64,000 nucleotides of DNA from Mesobacillus jeotgali. Lineage in GTDB: Bacteria > Bacillota > Bacilli > Bacillales > Cytobacillaceae. Positions 33,622 to 41,864 of this stretch are shown one piece after another (position 1 is the first letter of the stretch; each line of letters starts with the position of its first letter). The position numbers and the translations under genes are program-made. Below the pieces are notes generated by a model. That model searched no databases and had not been told where the DNA came from. It saw nothing but the letters and a program-made list of their open reading frames with translations. The stretch lies in assembly GCF_031759225.1 (NCBI RefSeq), contig NZ_CP134494.1, positions 2,912,501 through 2,976,500 on the forward strand, read 5' to 3'.

Positions 33622-33927
33622 ATGAACGAATTAAAGGATAAAATCAGGGAAAATTTAAAAACTGTGATCGATCCAGAATTAAATATTAATGTAGTAGATT
33701 TAGGCTTGATTTATGAAATCGATGTACCAGAACCTCGCACTGCAAGAGTATTAATGACTTTAACGACACCAGGCTGTCCTCTTCATGACAGCATCGCCAG
33801 CGGCATAAAATATTGCGTACAAGGCATGGAGGAAATTGACCATGCAGACGTCCAATTGACCTGGGAGCCGGCCTGGACACCGGATCGGATGACGGAGGAT
33901 GGAAAAAGACTGCTTCAGGGCTTTTAA
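33622..33927 (+). CDS. DUF59/MIP18-family metal-sulfur cluster assembly factor
   Basis: A 101-residue protein of the MIP18-like family (SufT, PaaD-like), with the core KTVIDPELNINVVDLGLIYE, then MTLTTPGCPLHDSI holding the conserved reactive cysteine, and a tail typical of the group (LTWEPAWTPDRMTEDGK). Members help load Fe-S clusters onto client enzymes. AAGGGGGAAATT precedes ATG 33622, 13 bp after the membrane protein gene. As last gene of the DUF2249 operon it supports a link between the operon and repair or building of metal centres under NO stress; that link is inference. Confidence 0.92.
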   Translation: MNELKDKIRENLKTVIDPELNINVVDLGLIYEIDVPEPRTARVLMTLTTPGCPLHDSIASGIKYCVQGMEEIDHADVQLTWEPAWTPDRMTEDGKRLLQGF

Positions 33928-33996
33928 TGGAGGGTTTTACGCTCAATTTTTTTAAACAGAACAGCTTCTAAATTGGCTAAAAGTCTTATGGAAAGT

Positions 33997-34027
33997 AAAA
34001 AAACGCTTGGATTCCAAGCGTTTTTTG
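33997..34027. terminator. Bidirectional terminator after the DUF59 gene
   Basis: AAAAAACGCTTGGA and TCCAAGCGTTTTTT form a near-perfect stem (33997-34026) that can end the operon and the convergent gene at 34035. Confidence 0.9.
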
Positions 34028-34034
34028 CATGTGA

Positions 34035-34202
34035 TTATTTAGGTGTTGAAAGGCCAAATGACAATGCCTGACGTAAGTTGTTTTCCGCTTCCTGCAATTC
34101 TGCCAACTGCATTTCATCAGTCTGGATTTCATTTCGCAAAGCCTCGGTACTAGTAGTAAGAGCTTTAGATATACGCTGGAAGTCGATAAAAGAATAATTC
34201 AT
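34035..34202 (-). CDS. Hypothetical helical protein, 55 residues
   Basis: A small soluble protein that is helical throughout (FIDFQRISKALTTSTEALRN, then a Glu/Gln/Leu-rich helix ELQEAENNLRQAL), looking like a helical hairpin. The frame extends upstream, but GGAGGG six bases before the ATG at 34202 marks the start; two in-frame ATGs lie six bases apart. No family recognised. It ends at the shared terminator; upstream lies a MITE-like element. Confidence 0.6.
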   Translation of the reverse strand: MNYSFIDFQRISKALTTSTEALRNEIQTDEMQLAELQEAENNLRQALSFGLSTPK

Positions 34203-34299
34203 TGCCATCCCTCCGTTTCCTGCAAAATTCAAATATAAGTATATTTTATTCACCTTCACTTTTATTTATTCCTGAAAATTTGCCCATGTATCTCTAACT

Positions 34300-34493
34300 G
34301 TTGGCTCTGTTAAACTTGGCTGTTGATTTTCGTTACAGTCGCTTCGCTTTCCGCGGGCAGTCGGGGAGCCTCCTCAGCCCTTAAGCGCCTGCGGGGTCTC
34401 CCCATGACTTGCTTATCCCGCAGGAGTCTTCGCGCCTTCCACTACAATCAACAGGGAGTTAAAAAAACAACATTTTGCTTTAACAGAGCCAAC
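34300..34493. mobile_element. MITE-like element, copy 1 (194 bp)
   Basis: Perfect 15-bp terminal inverted repeats, GTTGGCTCTGTTAAA at 34300-34314 and TTTAACAGAGCCAAC at 34479-34493, plus inner complementary stretches (CTGTTGATT and AATCAACAG). The GC-rich middle (CGCTTCGCTTTCCGCGGGC, GCCTGCGGGGTCTCCCC) recurs almost unchanged at 55349-55603. No coding capacity. It lies between the ypsC terminator and the 55-residue gene. Confidence 0.85.
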
Positions 34494-34504
34494 TTTTTAA
34501 ATAC

Positions 34505-34536
34505 CAAAAAGCCTCCTGGTCATCCAGGAGACTTCT
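34505..34536 (-). terminator. Terminator of ypsC
   Basis: GCCTCCTGG at 34511-34519 pairs with CCAGGAGAC at 34524-34532; TTTTTGGTATTT follows on the minus strand. MITE copy 1 begins just beyond it. Confidence 0.8.
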
Positions 34537-34539
34537 TGT

Positions 34540-35682
34540 TTATTTATCGGTTCTTGGTGGGCGCTTTCCCCAGTACTGGTAGTAATCTGTGCGGATGAAC
34601 CCATTGAACAGCTTCCGCTTCTTTGTTGCCGGCTTTCCGTACACTTGTTCAAAGTCCTCATTCGATGTCAGCATATAGATGGACCATGTATCGAGCGGAG
34701 CAAATGCCTTGCCCATCTGGCTGTACATTTCTTCTACAGCTTTCTTTTCACCCAATCGCTCCCCATATGGAGGGTTGCCAACAATGACACCGTACTCTTT
34801 CTTTGTCGTAAAGTCCTGGACACGCATTTGCTTGAATGTAATCAAGTCGCCAAGTCCGGCTTCAAAAGCATTCTCTTCAGCAATTTTCACCATACGGTGG
34901 TCGATATCCATGCCGCTGATATCTAGTGGCTGATCGTAATTTGCAAGGTCTTCCGCTTCCATCCTTACTTCGTCCCAAACTGAATCGGGAAAAATCGGCC
35001 AATCTTCCGATACAAATTCCCTGTTAAAGCCAGGCGCAATATTTTGTCCGATTAATGCAGCTTCAATCGGAATCGTTCCAGATCCGCAGAACGGGTCAAC
35101 AAAAGGCTTGTCCGGATTCCAGTTGGTCAGCATGACCAAAGCAGCTGCAAGGGTCTCCTTCAACGGAGCCTCCCCCTGGCCTGTCCTGTAGCCGCGCTTA
35201 TGAAGACCGCTTCCGCTTGTATCGATTGTAATTGTGGCAACATCTTTAAGCAACGCAACTTCAATCTTGTAAAGTGGACCGTTCTCTTCGAACCAGCCAG
35301 TCTTCTTATAAGATGTTCTCAAACGTTCGACGACTGCTTTCTTCACGATTGCCTGACAGTCGGATACGCTGAAAAGCTTGGATTTCACTGATTTGCCCGA
35401 AACAGGGAACTCAGCATTCTCCGGCAAAAACTCTTCCCAAGGAAGCGCCTTTGTCTTTTCAAAAAGCTCGTCAAAGCTATAAGCCTTGAATTCACCTATT
35501 TTAATTTTGATCCTGTCAGCTGTACGCAGCCACATATTGCTTCTCGCAATAACGCGCGCATCTCCTTTATAGGTAATTTTCCCATTTTCAACCTGGCACT
35601 CATATCCAAGGTCACGGACTTCTTTTGCAACGATGGCTTCCAAACCCATTGCAGACGTAGCGATTATATCGAAATTCTTCAT
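34540..35682 (-). CDS. ypsC: THUMP-domain rRNA methyltransferase YpsC
   Basis: A 380-residue SAM-dependent RNA N2-guanine methyltransferase related to RlmL. An N-terminal THUMP domain (about 5-160) binds RNA; the Rossmann methyltransferase follows with FVDPFCGSGTIPIEAALI as SAM motif I and the catalytic IVGNPPYGERLG. The protein ends in a basic tail (YWGKRPPRTDK). The frame is open seven codons earlier, but AAAGGGTGA eight bases before the ATG at 35682 gives the start. Order ypsC-rnpB-gpsB-ypsA-cotD follows B. subtilis. Substrate specificity (23S rRNA) is taken from the family. Confidence 0.93.
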   Translation of the reverse strand: MKNFDIIATSAMGLEAIVAKEVRDLGYECQVENGKITYKGDARVIARSNMWLRTADRIKIKIGEFKAYSFDELFEKTKALPWEEFLPENAEFPVSGKSVKSKLFSVSDCQAIVKKAVVERLRTSYKKTGWFEENGPLYKIEVALLKDVATITIDTSGSGLHKRGYRTGQGEAPLKETLAAALVMLTNWNPDKPFVDPFCGSGTIPIEAALIGQNIAPGFNREFVSEDWPIFPDSVWDEVRMEAEDLANYDQPLDISGMDIDHRMVKIAEENAFEAGLGDLITFKQMRVQDFTTKKEYGVIVGNPPYGERLGEKKAVEEMYSQMGKAFAPLDTWSIYMLTSNEDFEQVYGKPATKKRKLFNGFIRTDYYQYWGKRPPRTDK

Positions 35683-35750
35683 CGTTTCACCCTTTATATC
35701 CAATATCTATGTAATCCATTATTAAGTTGCCCAATAGACTAAATATACAT

Positions 35751-35784
35751 AAAAAAAGCTCTCCTGGCAAAAGGAGAGCTTTAG
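35751..35784 (-). terminator. Terminator of rnpB
   Basis: AGCTCTCCT at 35758-35766 pairs with AGGAGAGCT at 35772-35780, and seven T follow on the minus strand. Confidence 0.9.
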
Positions 35785-35804
35785 TAAACACTCATACAAA
35801 TCCA

Positions 35805-36211
35805 TTAATAACGTTCTGTAAGCCATGTTTTGTACCTTCGTACTGCAAACGACCAAATGTCTCGTACTCCGGCGGTAATCATCTATCTACAGATGAGAAC
35901 TCATCTGTCCTTCCCTTTGTTCAATTCCTCCAGGAAGGTGCCCCTACCATCGTTTGGGTTTCTCGCTCGTGGGGTTTACCTCGTTCCACCCTTCCGATTT
36001 CTCGGAAGGCTCCGTCACTGTGGCACTTTTATAGGTATTCATGCCATATCGTTGCCGACTTAGGCATTTTCCCGGCCGTCAGCCAAGCGTGAGCCCGACT
36101 GCCCTGGCTTATGAATTGGCCAGGCACGAACACTACAGGCATCTCAGCCTGTGCGAGCATGGACTTTCCTCTGCAGCAGTGCTGCAGCGATTACCCGAAC
36201 GTTATTAACAG
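35805..36211 (-). ncRNA. rnpB: RNase P RNA, type B
   Basis: The catalytic RNA that matures tRNA 5' ends. On the minus strand it opens with GTTAATAACGTTCGGGTAAT, has the conserved GAGGAAAGTCCATGCTCGC region, GAGATGCCTGTAGTGTTCGTG and GTGCCACAGTGACG, and closes ACATGGCTTACAGAACGTTA, whose last bases pair with the 5' end to make helix P1. It follows the B. subtilis RNA along its whole length (about 400 nt). It lies between gpsB and ypsC, as in B. subtilis, with its own terminator. Exact ends are estimated. Confidence 0.96.
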
Positions 36212-36285
36212 CTACAAGAAACATTATATGAAACATCGTTTGGAAAAGCAATGGTAATACATTTCAAAAACTAGCAAATGCTGGA

Positions 36286-36585
36286 TTAATCGTAAAGCTT
36301 ATCCCCGAAAACATGCTTTTCAAGATTCGACAGCCTTTTAAGGATATCGAAATTCGTTGTGCCAGCTGCCTGTGTGCTTGGTCTGCGCGAAGCTTCATCA
36401 AGCTGTTTCTTTAGGCGAAGATTGTCCTGTTGCAGCTCCTCAATCTCCTGCTGCATCGCTTCATAATCCTTGATGATCGTATCAAGAAACTTATCTACAT
36501 CTTCTGGCTTGTAACCACGCATTGCAGTTTTGAATTCTTTTTCTAAGATATCTTTAGCAGTTAACTGAATTTTATCGGATAGCAT
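36286..36585 (-). CDS. gpsB: Cell division protein GpsB
   Basis: A 99-residue DivIVA-like coiled-coil protein that moves penicillin-binding proteins between septum and side wall. The N-terminal membrane- and PBP-binding domain ([20 protein letters not shown], then [17 protein letters not shown]), the parallel coiled coil ([18 protein letters not shown]) and the C-terminal trimer helix ([19 protein letters not shown]) are all present. It aligns almost residue for residue with B. subtilis GpsB. GAGGTGA seven bases before the ATG at 36585 gives the start; the longer frame upstream is rejected. PonA, its main partner, is also in this window. Confidence 0.96.
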   Translation of the reverse strand: MLSDKIQLTAKDILEKEFKTAMRGYKPEDVDKFLDTIIKDYEAMQQEIEELQQDNLRLKKQLDEASRRPSTQAAGTTNFDILKRLSNLEKHVFGDKLYD

Positions 36586-36701
36586 TCCATTCACCTCAAT
36601 ATACCCCAATCGTCACATTTATTTTTTCAAAAAGACGGCGATTTGTCAATTTTTCTTTCATAAGGCTTATTTCGTGTTTGTACAAACAGGAAATTTTATG
36701 A

Positions 36702-37262
36702 TTAAAAACCTTGCTGCTTCAATTGTTCTTCTTCTACTACCATTTGTAAATCGTATAAGGTGATTAATCTTATTTCATATTCGTTTGTTTCTTGATATTT
36801 TTTGGCTGTTTCATATTTGAATTTAGGACTGCCTTCCTTTTCAGGATCGTATAGGAGGACCAGCAGATCACTTTTTTCTATTAGAAATTGGTTTTTCAGC
36901 CTGAATTGCCATGGTTTTTCGTAAGGTTTTTTCGTGATGGAATCGACATGGTCAGCTCCAGCAAGCACGGATTCATACCACTCTTTATTTGCATCCTTCC
37001 ATGTTTCCTCCTGATTAAGGAAGGGAGTGAACACCGATAGTTTGAGGTCAGGATATTCTTCCTGAAGTTCGAATACTGCCTCGCCTGCCCATAGTTCTAC
37101 ACCGAGCTGTCCACTGATCATAACCCATTCAAGGCCTTCCTCAATTAAAGGGATCAAGCTTTTTTTGATCGCCATTTTTATGTATTCAGCCGCTGGATGA
37201 TCATGCTGGAATACGCCAATTTCAAAAGGTTTATAACCTGATATCGCAGCTACTTTTGCCAT
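36702..37262 (-). CDS. ypsA: YpsA-family (DUF1273, SLOG fold) protein
   Basis: A 186-residue protein of the DUF1273/SLOG superfamily, opening [20 protein letters not shown], with [20 protein letters not shown] as the nucleotide-binding glycine-rich segment and a late [16 protein letters not shown]. The B. subtilis and S. aureus homologues influence cell division near FtsZ. The start is ATG 37262, with AAAGGAGAAAG upstream; nine earlier codons of open frame are excluded. It lies beside gpsB, as in relatives. The ligand of the fold is not known for certain. Confidence 0.92.
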   Translation of the reverse strand: MAKVAAISGYKPFEIGVFQHDHPAAEYIKMAIKKSLIPLIEEGLEWVMISGQLGVELWAGEAVFELQEEYPDLKLSVFTPFLNQEETWKDANKEWYESVLAGADHVDSITKKPYEKPWQFRLKNQFLIEKSDLLVLLYDPEKEGSPKFKYETAKKYQETNEYEIRLITLYDLQMVVEEEQLKQQGF

Positions 37263-37342
37263 GCTTTCTCCTTTGAACTTATTCGTCATAACTCCATATT
37301 GAAGGTATTCCCCTTAAGCTCTAAAAATTACACCTGAATTTT

Positions 37343-37376
37343 TTAAAAAAACAAGGGCTGCAATAGCCCTTGTTGA
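37343..37376 (-). terminator. Terminator of cotD
   Basis: ACAAGGGCT at 37351-37359 pairs with AGCCCTTGT at 37365-37373, with TTTTTTTAAAA following on the minus strand. Confidence 0.85.
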
Positions 37377-37383
37377 AGTCATT

Positions 37384-37701
37384 TTATCGACCAAATCCTG
37401 GACCGCCAAATCCGGGTCCACCAAATCCTGGACCGCCAAATCCCGGGCGTGGTCTAGGTCCAACTGGAGCCACTCCGCCTGGCACTGGACCAGGTCCGCC
37501 ATAATGATTCTGGTGTGTCACCTGATTAACTGTGGACTGTGTTTGCGGGAAATAATGGACATGATCATAATTGATGTGGTTTACATTGGTAGTGTGTGTT
37601 GGATGAACATGCGGAACCACATTGTTTATAAAGTTATGGTTCGTGCAGCACTTAGTAGGATGAACTACTGTTGGCAATACATGTGTAGGCTTGCAGTGCA
37701 T
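37384..37701 (-). CDS. cotD: Inner spore coat protein CotD-like
   Basis: A 105-residue His-, Asn- and Pro-rich coat protein. The first ~65 residues follow B. subtilis CotD (75 residues): VVHPTKCCTNHNF, VPHVHPTHTTNVNH and DHVHYFPQTQST are preserved. The C-terminus differs: in place of the CotD end it has a Gly/Pro-rich stretch closing with four tandem GPGFG units, encoded by a 15-bp DNA repeat at about 37387-37445. This tail could vary in length by slippage. Neighbours ypsA and mrfB match the B. subtilis order. A mother-cell sigma-K promoter is expected upstream but was not located. Confidence 0.88.
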   Translation of the reverse strand: MHCKPTHVLPTVVHPTKCCTNHNFINNVVPHVHPTHTTNVNHINYDHVHYFPQTQSTVNQVTHQNHYGGPGPVPGGVAPVGPRPRPGFGGPGFGGPGFGGPGFGR

Positions 37702-37827
37702 AGTGCATAACTCCTTTCATTTAGACTTATTGTTTACATTATCAGCCTATGAAGAAGTCATGCGTCTTGTACTAATGAAAACACCTATTTTTCATAAGAA
37801 TCTGCAATGGAGTCCATTGTTGGATTC

Positions 37828-37923
37828 TTAAAGGAATGTGTAAAAGTTGTCCTTAAGACCGCTGAAAATAACAGCGATGAGAGTGATCACGACAAAATAT
37901 AGAACTAATACCGCTTTATACAT
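37828..37923 (-). CDS. Membrane microprotein, 31 residues
   Basis: A short gene with GGGGCGGG just upstream of its ATG at 37923. The product MYKAVLVLYFVVITLIAVIF plus a charged tail (SGLKDNFYTFL) is a single membrane helix. The context is between the coat gene cotD and mrfB, on the same strand as both, 122 bp before cotD. Several sporulation microproteins look like this, but no family is recognised. Only the ribosome binding site, the uninterrupted hydrophobic run and the location support it. Confidence 0.5.
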   Translation of the reverse strand: MYKAVLVLYFVVITLIAVIFSGLKDNFYTFL

Positions 37924-38087
37924 CAAACCCGCCCCGTAAAATTATATTGTTTTTTTACACCATACAATTTTACATTTTACAACGTCGTAACCATACATAC
38001 AACAGGATATTACAGGTTTTTAAAGGTTAAATGTTAAAATTTTGTTACAATTACATATTCTTTGGCGAAACCTGCCATGAAACCGAT

Positions 38088-39365
38088 TTATTTTGGCGAA
38101 TTATGCGCTTCCCCGGGAAATTCTTTTCGGGAAATCCTCCTGATCCTTTTTTCGAGCTCTTCTGTAAAAATCATGTCTTTTTTTGCTGTACCATTATCCT
38201 TCTGGTGAATTTCTTCAGCAAGCCGGCAATATTTTATAGCCAGCTCAAGATTCTTTTCGCGATGCTCATAATGCTTGGCCAGTTCGATGCACGCTTCTTT
38301 CTGCTGCTTACTATTTCCTTTGGCTGCAGTTTCTGACCAAAGCTCGACAGCTTTATGCCATTCTTTATGCTTTTTATACTCAAAAGCCAGTGCGTGCTTG
38401 GCTGAAATCTCTTCCACACTCCCATCGTCAAGGAGACCCTTGAATGTTTGCTTCGCTTTTTCTGACTGCCCAAGGTAGGAGAACCAGCGACCCACCTCGT
38501 AAGTCTCCCGTGGTGTTTGTGAACAGTCCCTCCCAAGAATCTGGAAGGTTAGATGTGTATAGAGAGTCAATAATGACAGGATATCCGTTTCATTGTGCTT
38601 AATGACCCCCAATAAGCCTTCAGGGTTCTTCCGCTCCAGAAAATCAAAATAAATCATCGGTGCCAAAAAGCCAGGAATATCGTCCTTCCTTTCAAGGCCC
38701 AATACCTCCTGCTCCACAATGCTCAGCTTCATCCGCTCAATCTTATGCTTCCACAGCCTTCTTGCTGCATGATACAAATCAAAATGGCCATAGGATGGCA
38801 GTTTGGGAACATGGTCACGGACAAGGGTATGCCTCGTTTTGACCTGTGGCCAATCGAAAGCCTTGCCATTATAAGTAACCAGTGTTGTGTAATCAGCATT
38901 CGTTAAAAAGCTCTGGTAAAGTGCTACTTCCGCCCCCGGATTCGGCAGGATATGCTGTTTCAATTTCACCGATTCCCCTGATATCGAAGCATGGCCTAGC
39001 AGGAATATTGTATTCCCAGCACCACCCCCAAGCCCTGTCGTTTCGGTATCAAAAAACACCAGATCATCCGGACGGTGGCCGACTGCGGAAAGCGGATGCT
39101 TTGTCTGCTCTTTGTTCCATAGCGAAACAGCCTCCAGAAGGTCACCGAATTGGAGATTGCCATGCTGATGGTCAAGAGGATAACTTACTTCCCTGACCAA
39201 ACAGTATTGCCCATCAAAATAGAAGGGGGAAACCTGTTCCTGTTCCCAGACATCAAGAAACGGGATGTCTGGCGTTTCTTCTACTATCGCCGGCTCCGCC
39301 TTTGGTCTTTCAACTCCGCTTTTAATATGGGGTTTTAGTCTGTTCAATTTATTTTTGAGGCTCAC
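38088..39365 (-). CDS. mrfB: MrfB (YprB), RNase H-fold exonuclease of the mitomycin repair pair
   Basis: A 425-residue protein with a DEDD-type exonuclease domain (about 90-270) followed by a TPR-like helical C-terminus. Metal-binding residues are seen in FFDTETTGLGGGAGNTIF, LVTYNGKAFDWPQVKTRH and the late KHNETDILSLLTLY. In B. subtilis MrfB works with the helicase MrfA to remove mitomycin C-DNA adducts independently of UvrABC. The gene starts 17 bp after mrfA ends, so the two form one transcript. The C-terminal repeats (AKQTFKGLLDDGSVEEISAK, then EWHKAVELW) suggest a protein contact surface. Confidence 0.93.
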   Translation of the reverse strand: MSLKNKLNRLKPHIKSGVERPKAEPAIVEETPDIPFLDVWEQEQVSPFYFDGQYCLVREVSYPLDHQHGNLQFGDLLEAVSLWNKEQTKHPLSAVGHRPDDLVFFDTETTGLGGGAGNTIFLLGHASISGESVKLKQHILPNPGAEVALYQSFLTNADYTTLVTYNGKAFDWPQVKTRHTLVRDHVPKLPSYGHFDLYHAARRLWKHKIERMKLSIVEQEVLGLERKDDIPGFLAPMIYFDFLERKNPEGLLGVIKHNETDILSLLTLYTHLTFQILGRDCSQTPRETYEVGRWFSYLGQSEKAKQTFKGLLDDGSVEEISAKHALAFEYKKHKEWHKAVELWSETAAKGNSKQQKEACIELAKHYEHREKNLELAIKYCRLAEEIHQKDNGTAKKDMIFTEELEKRIRRISRKEFPGEAHNSPK

Positions 39366-39381
39366 ATTCCCCCCTCCTTTC

Positions 39382-41658
39382 CTATACAGCTGCTTTAAGG
39401 AATAAATTCAGCAGTTTTACTACATCTTTTTTAGAGTGGATCGATGTCGTATCTGTTCCGATGCAAGACGGACATCCTTCAGAGCACTGGCAGTTCAAGA
39501 CCATTTGCTTTGTTTGGTTCAGGATCTCTTCGATTCCGCTATATATTTTTTCACTTAACCCGATTCCTCCCGGGTAGCGGTCATAGAAGAAGATGGTTGG
39601 CTTTTCATTGTGGGCAGCCTTGACCTGAGGGACTACATGCACGTCCGAAGGATCACACATGACAAATAATGGTGCGATATGCTTTAGTGCCTGTGATGTG
39701 CCAATTAATCCTTCTTCAAGGCGGTCATCACCAAATTCGGATAGTTCCTTGTTCAAAGATATCCAAGCTGAGCTTGTATGAAGCTCCTCTTCTGGAAGGA
39801 AAATCGGTCCAGAACCGATATTCTCATGGGTTTCAAAGCGGATTTTTTTGAAGATGGTTGCCATTGCCCTTACACTGACATCTCCATAACCAATTTCTGT
39901 TTCTTCATTGCCCCTCATTTTATCTTCTTCAAGGACACTAAGCTGGACAGCAAGATTGGCATCGGTAAAATAATCGACATCCACTTCCCGGACAAAGGCC
40001 TTCTTCTCCTCCCAATCAAGCTTTTCCACCTGGAATTGGATACCCTGATGAAGGTAAATAGCCTCTTCATGCAGCAAAGTCATCGCTGAAAAAGTATCCA
40101 TTTCTCCAATTACCCTGACATTGGCTACATCTGACTGATCGATGATCACGACATTCTCCTGCGACGCTGAACGCAAACTGATATTGTGCGCGGGGAAAGC
40201 ATCGTTCATCCAGAACCATTTGTCTCCGTTCTGATGCAGGATCCGCTCCTCTGTCAAATATTCAAGTATCTCTTCAATTTCAGCTGCACCAAAATTATCG
40301 CCTTTTTTGAATGGCAATTCATAGGAAGCGCATTTGATATGGTCAATCAGGATAATCAAGTTATCTGGATTGATCCTTGCTGTTTCCGGACTGCGGTTAA
40401 AAAAGTAATCAGGATTCTGGATCACGTACTGATCAAGCGGACTGGAACTTGCCACCATGATGACAACCGATTCCCCGTGCCTGCGCCCTGCCCGTCCTGC
40501 CTGCTGCCAGGCACTGGCAATCGTCCCAGGGTAACCGTTCATGATACATACCTGGAGCTGGCCAATGTCTACACCCAATTCCAGTGCATTTGTACTGACT
40601 ACCCCATAGATGTCACCAGAACGCAGTCCTTTTTCAATTTCTCGCCTTTCTGTCGGTAGATAACCTCCCCGGTATCCTCTGATCGCCTTTGGTCCCAGCT
40701 TATGTTTTACAAGCTCCTGGAGATAAGTCAGCAAGATTTCTACTCTCACCCTGCTTCTTGCGAAAACGATGGTCTGGATCTTATTTTTCAGGAACTCGCC
40801 TGCGAGCCTCCTCGTCTCAAGTGTCGCACTTCTTCGGACATTCAGCGGGATATTGACGACTGGCGGATTATAGAATAAAAAATGCTTTCGCCCTGTCGGA
40901 GCTCCATTATTGTCGATCAACACCATTTCCTTTTCAGTCAGACCTTCAGCCAGCTCAAGCGGGTTCGCAATCGTGGCCGAAGTACAGATGAAAACGGGAT
41001 CGCTTCCATAATAATTGCAAATTCTCTTTAATCTTCTTATGACATTTGCCACGTGGCTGCCAAAGACCCCTCTGTAAATATGCAATTCATCAATAACGAC
41101 ATATTTAAGATTTTCAAAAAGCGAAACCCATTTTGTATGGTGCGGCAGGATTGCAGAATGAAGCATATCTGGGTTTGTAATAACGATATGCCCTGCCCTC
41201 CTCACCTTCTGGCGTATATTAGACGGAGTGTCTCCGTCATATGTATAGCTGTTGATTGCCAGCTCCGCCTCCTGGATCAATTCATTGATTTCACTTTTTT
41301 GGTCCTGGGCAAGCGCTTTTGTAGGAAACATATACAGAGCTCTTGCGTTCGGATCATCAATGATCGATTGAAGCACTGGCAGATTGTAGCATAATGTTTT
41401 TCCTGATGCAGTCGGAGTGACAGCCACAATGCTCTGACCCTGCATGATTTGATCATAGGAGGACTTCTGATGTGTGTAAAGACGGGAAATTCCCCTTCTC
41501 TCTAATGCTCCTTTTAAAATCCCGCTTAAGTCCTCGGGCATTTCCTCTATTCGGGCTTCTCTTTCTTCAATCGTATGCCAGTGGACAATATTCCTCTTTA
41601 CCGATTCACTAACCTTTAAGTCTTGCAATATTTCTTGCATGCTTTTCCGGACCTTCAT
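39382..41658 (-). CDS. mrfA: MrfA (YprA), DExH helicase with DUF1998 domain
   Basis: A 758-residue superfamily 2 helicase. Motif I is VTPTASGKTLCYNLPVL, motif II VVIDELHIYRG (DELH), motif III TSATIANP, and motif VI QQAGRAGRRHGES. The C-terminal DUF1998 region carries four cysteines in NCQCSEGCPSCIG, which bind zinc. The B. subtilis protein repairs mitomycin adducts with MrfB. The frame is open three codons earlier, but GAGGTGA before ATG 41658 fixes the start. It is the first gene of the mrfA-mrfB pair and diverges from the Crp/Fnr gene. Confidence 0.95.
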   Translation of the reverse strand: MKVRKSMQEILQDLKVSESVKRNIVHWHTIEEREARIEEMPEDLSGILKGALERRGISRLYTHQKSSYDQIMQGQSIVAVTPTASGKTLCYNLPVLQSIIDDPNARALYMFPTKALAQDQKSEINELIQEAELAINSYTYDGDTPSNIRQKVRRAGHIVITNPDMLHSAILPHHTKWVSLFENLKYVVIDELHIYRGVFGSHVANVIRRLKRICNYYGSDPVFICTSATIANPLELAEGLTEKEMVLIDNNGAPTGRKHFLFYNPPVVNIPLNVRRSATLETRRLAGEFLKNKIQTIVFARSRVRVEILLTYLQELVKHKLGPKAIRGYRGGYLPTERREIEKGLRSGDIYGVVSTNALELGVDIGQLQVCIMNGYPGTIASAWQQAGRAGRRHGESVVIMVASSSPLDQYVIQNPDYFFNRSPETARINPDNLIILIDHIKCASYELPFKKGDNFGAAEIEEILEYLTEERILHQNGDKWFWMNDAFPAHNISLRSASQENVVIIDQSDVANVRVIGEMDTFSAMTLLHEEAIYLHQGIQFQVEKLDWEEKKAFVREVDVDYFTDANLAVQLSVLEEDKMRGNEETEIGYGDVSVRAMATIFKKIRFETHENIGSGPIFLPEEELHTSSAWISLNKELSEFGDDRLEEGLIGTSQALKHIAPLFVMCDPSDVHVVPQVKAAHNEKPTIFFYDRYPGGIGLSEKIYSGIEEILNQTKQMVLNCQCSEGCPSCIGTDTTSIHSKKDVVKLLNLFLKAAV

Positions 41659-41864
41659 AGCGTTCACCTCATTATCACTATTTTACCGAATAAATGTTCG
41701 TTGCAAAAGATAAAAGTGCATTTAAATACAATGCTATTTTTTGGCATGTCAACTGACTGATCATTTTTATAGCTATCCAATTGTCCATAAAGCAATCAGT
41801 GGTGTCATTTAATACAACCATTTGCTAAAATAGAAGGAACAAACAGCTAATTGAGGTGTTTTTT

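Noticed and set aside
35727..36092. 121-codon plus-strand ORF upstream of gpsB
   Set aside because: It overlaps the RNase P RNA on the opposite strand; the conservation of this region is explained by rnpB.
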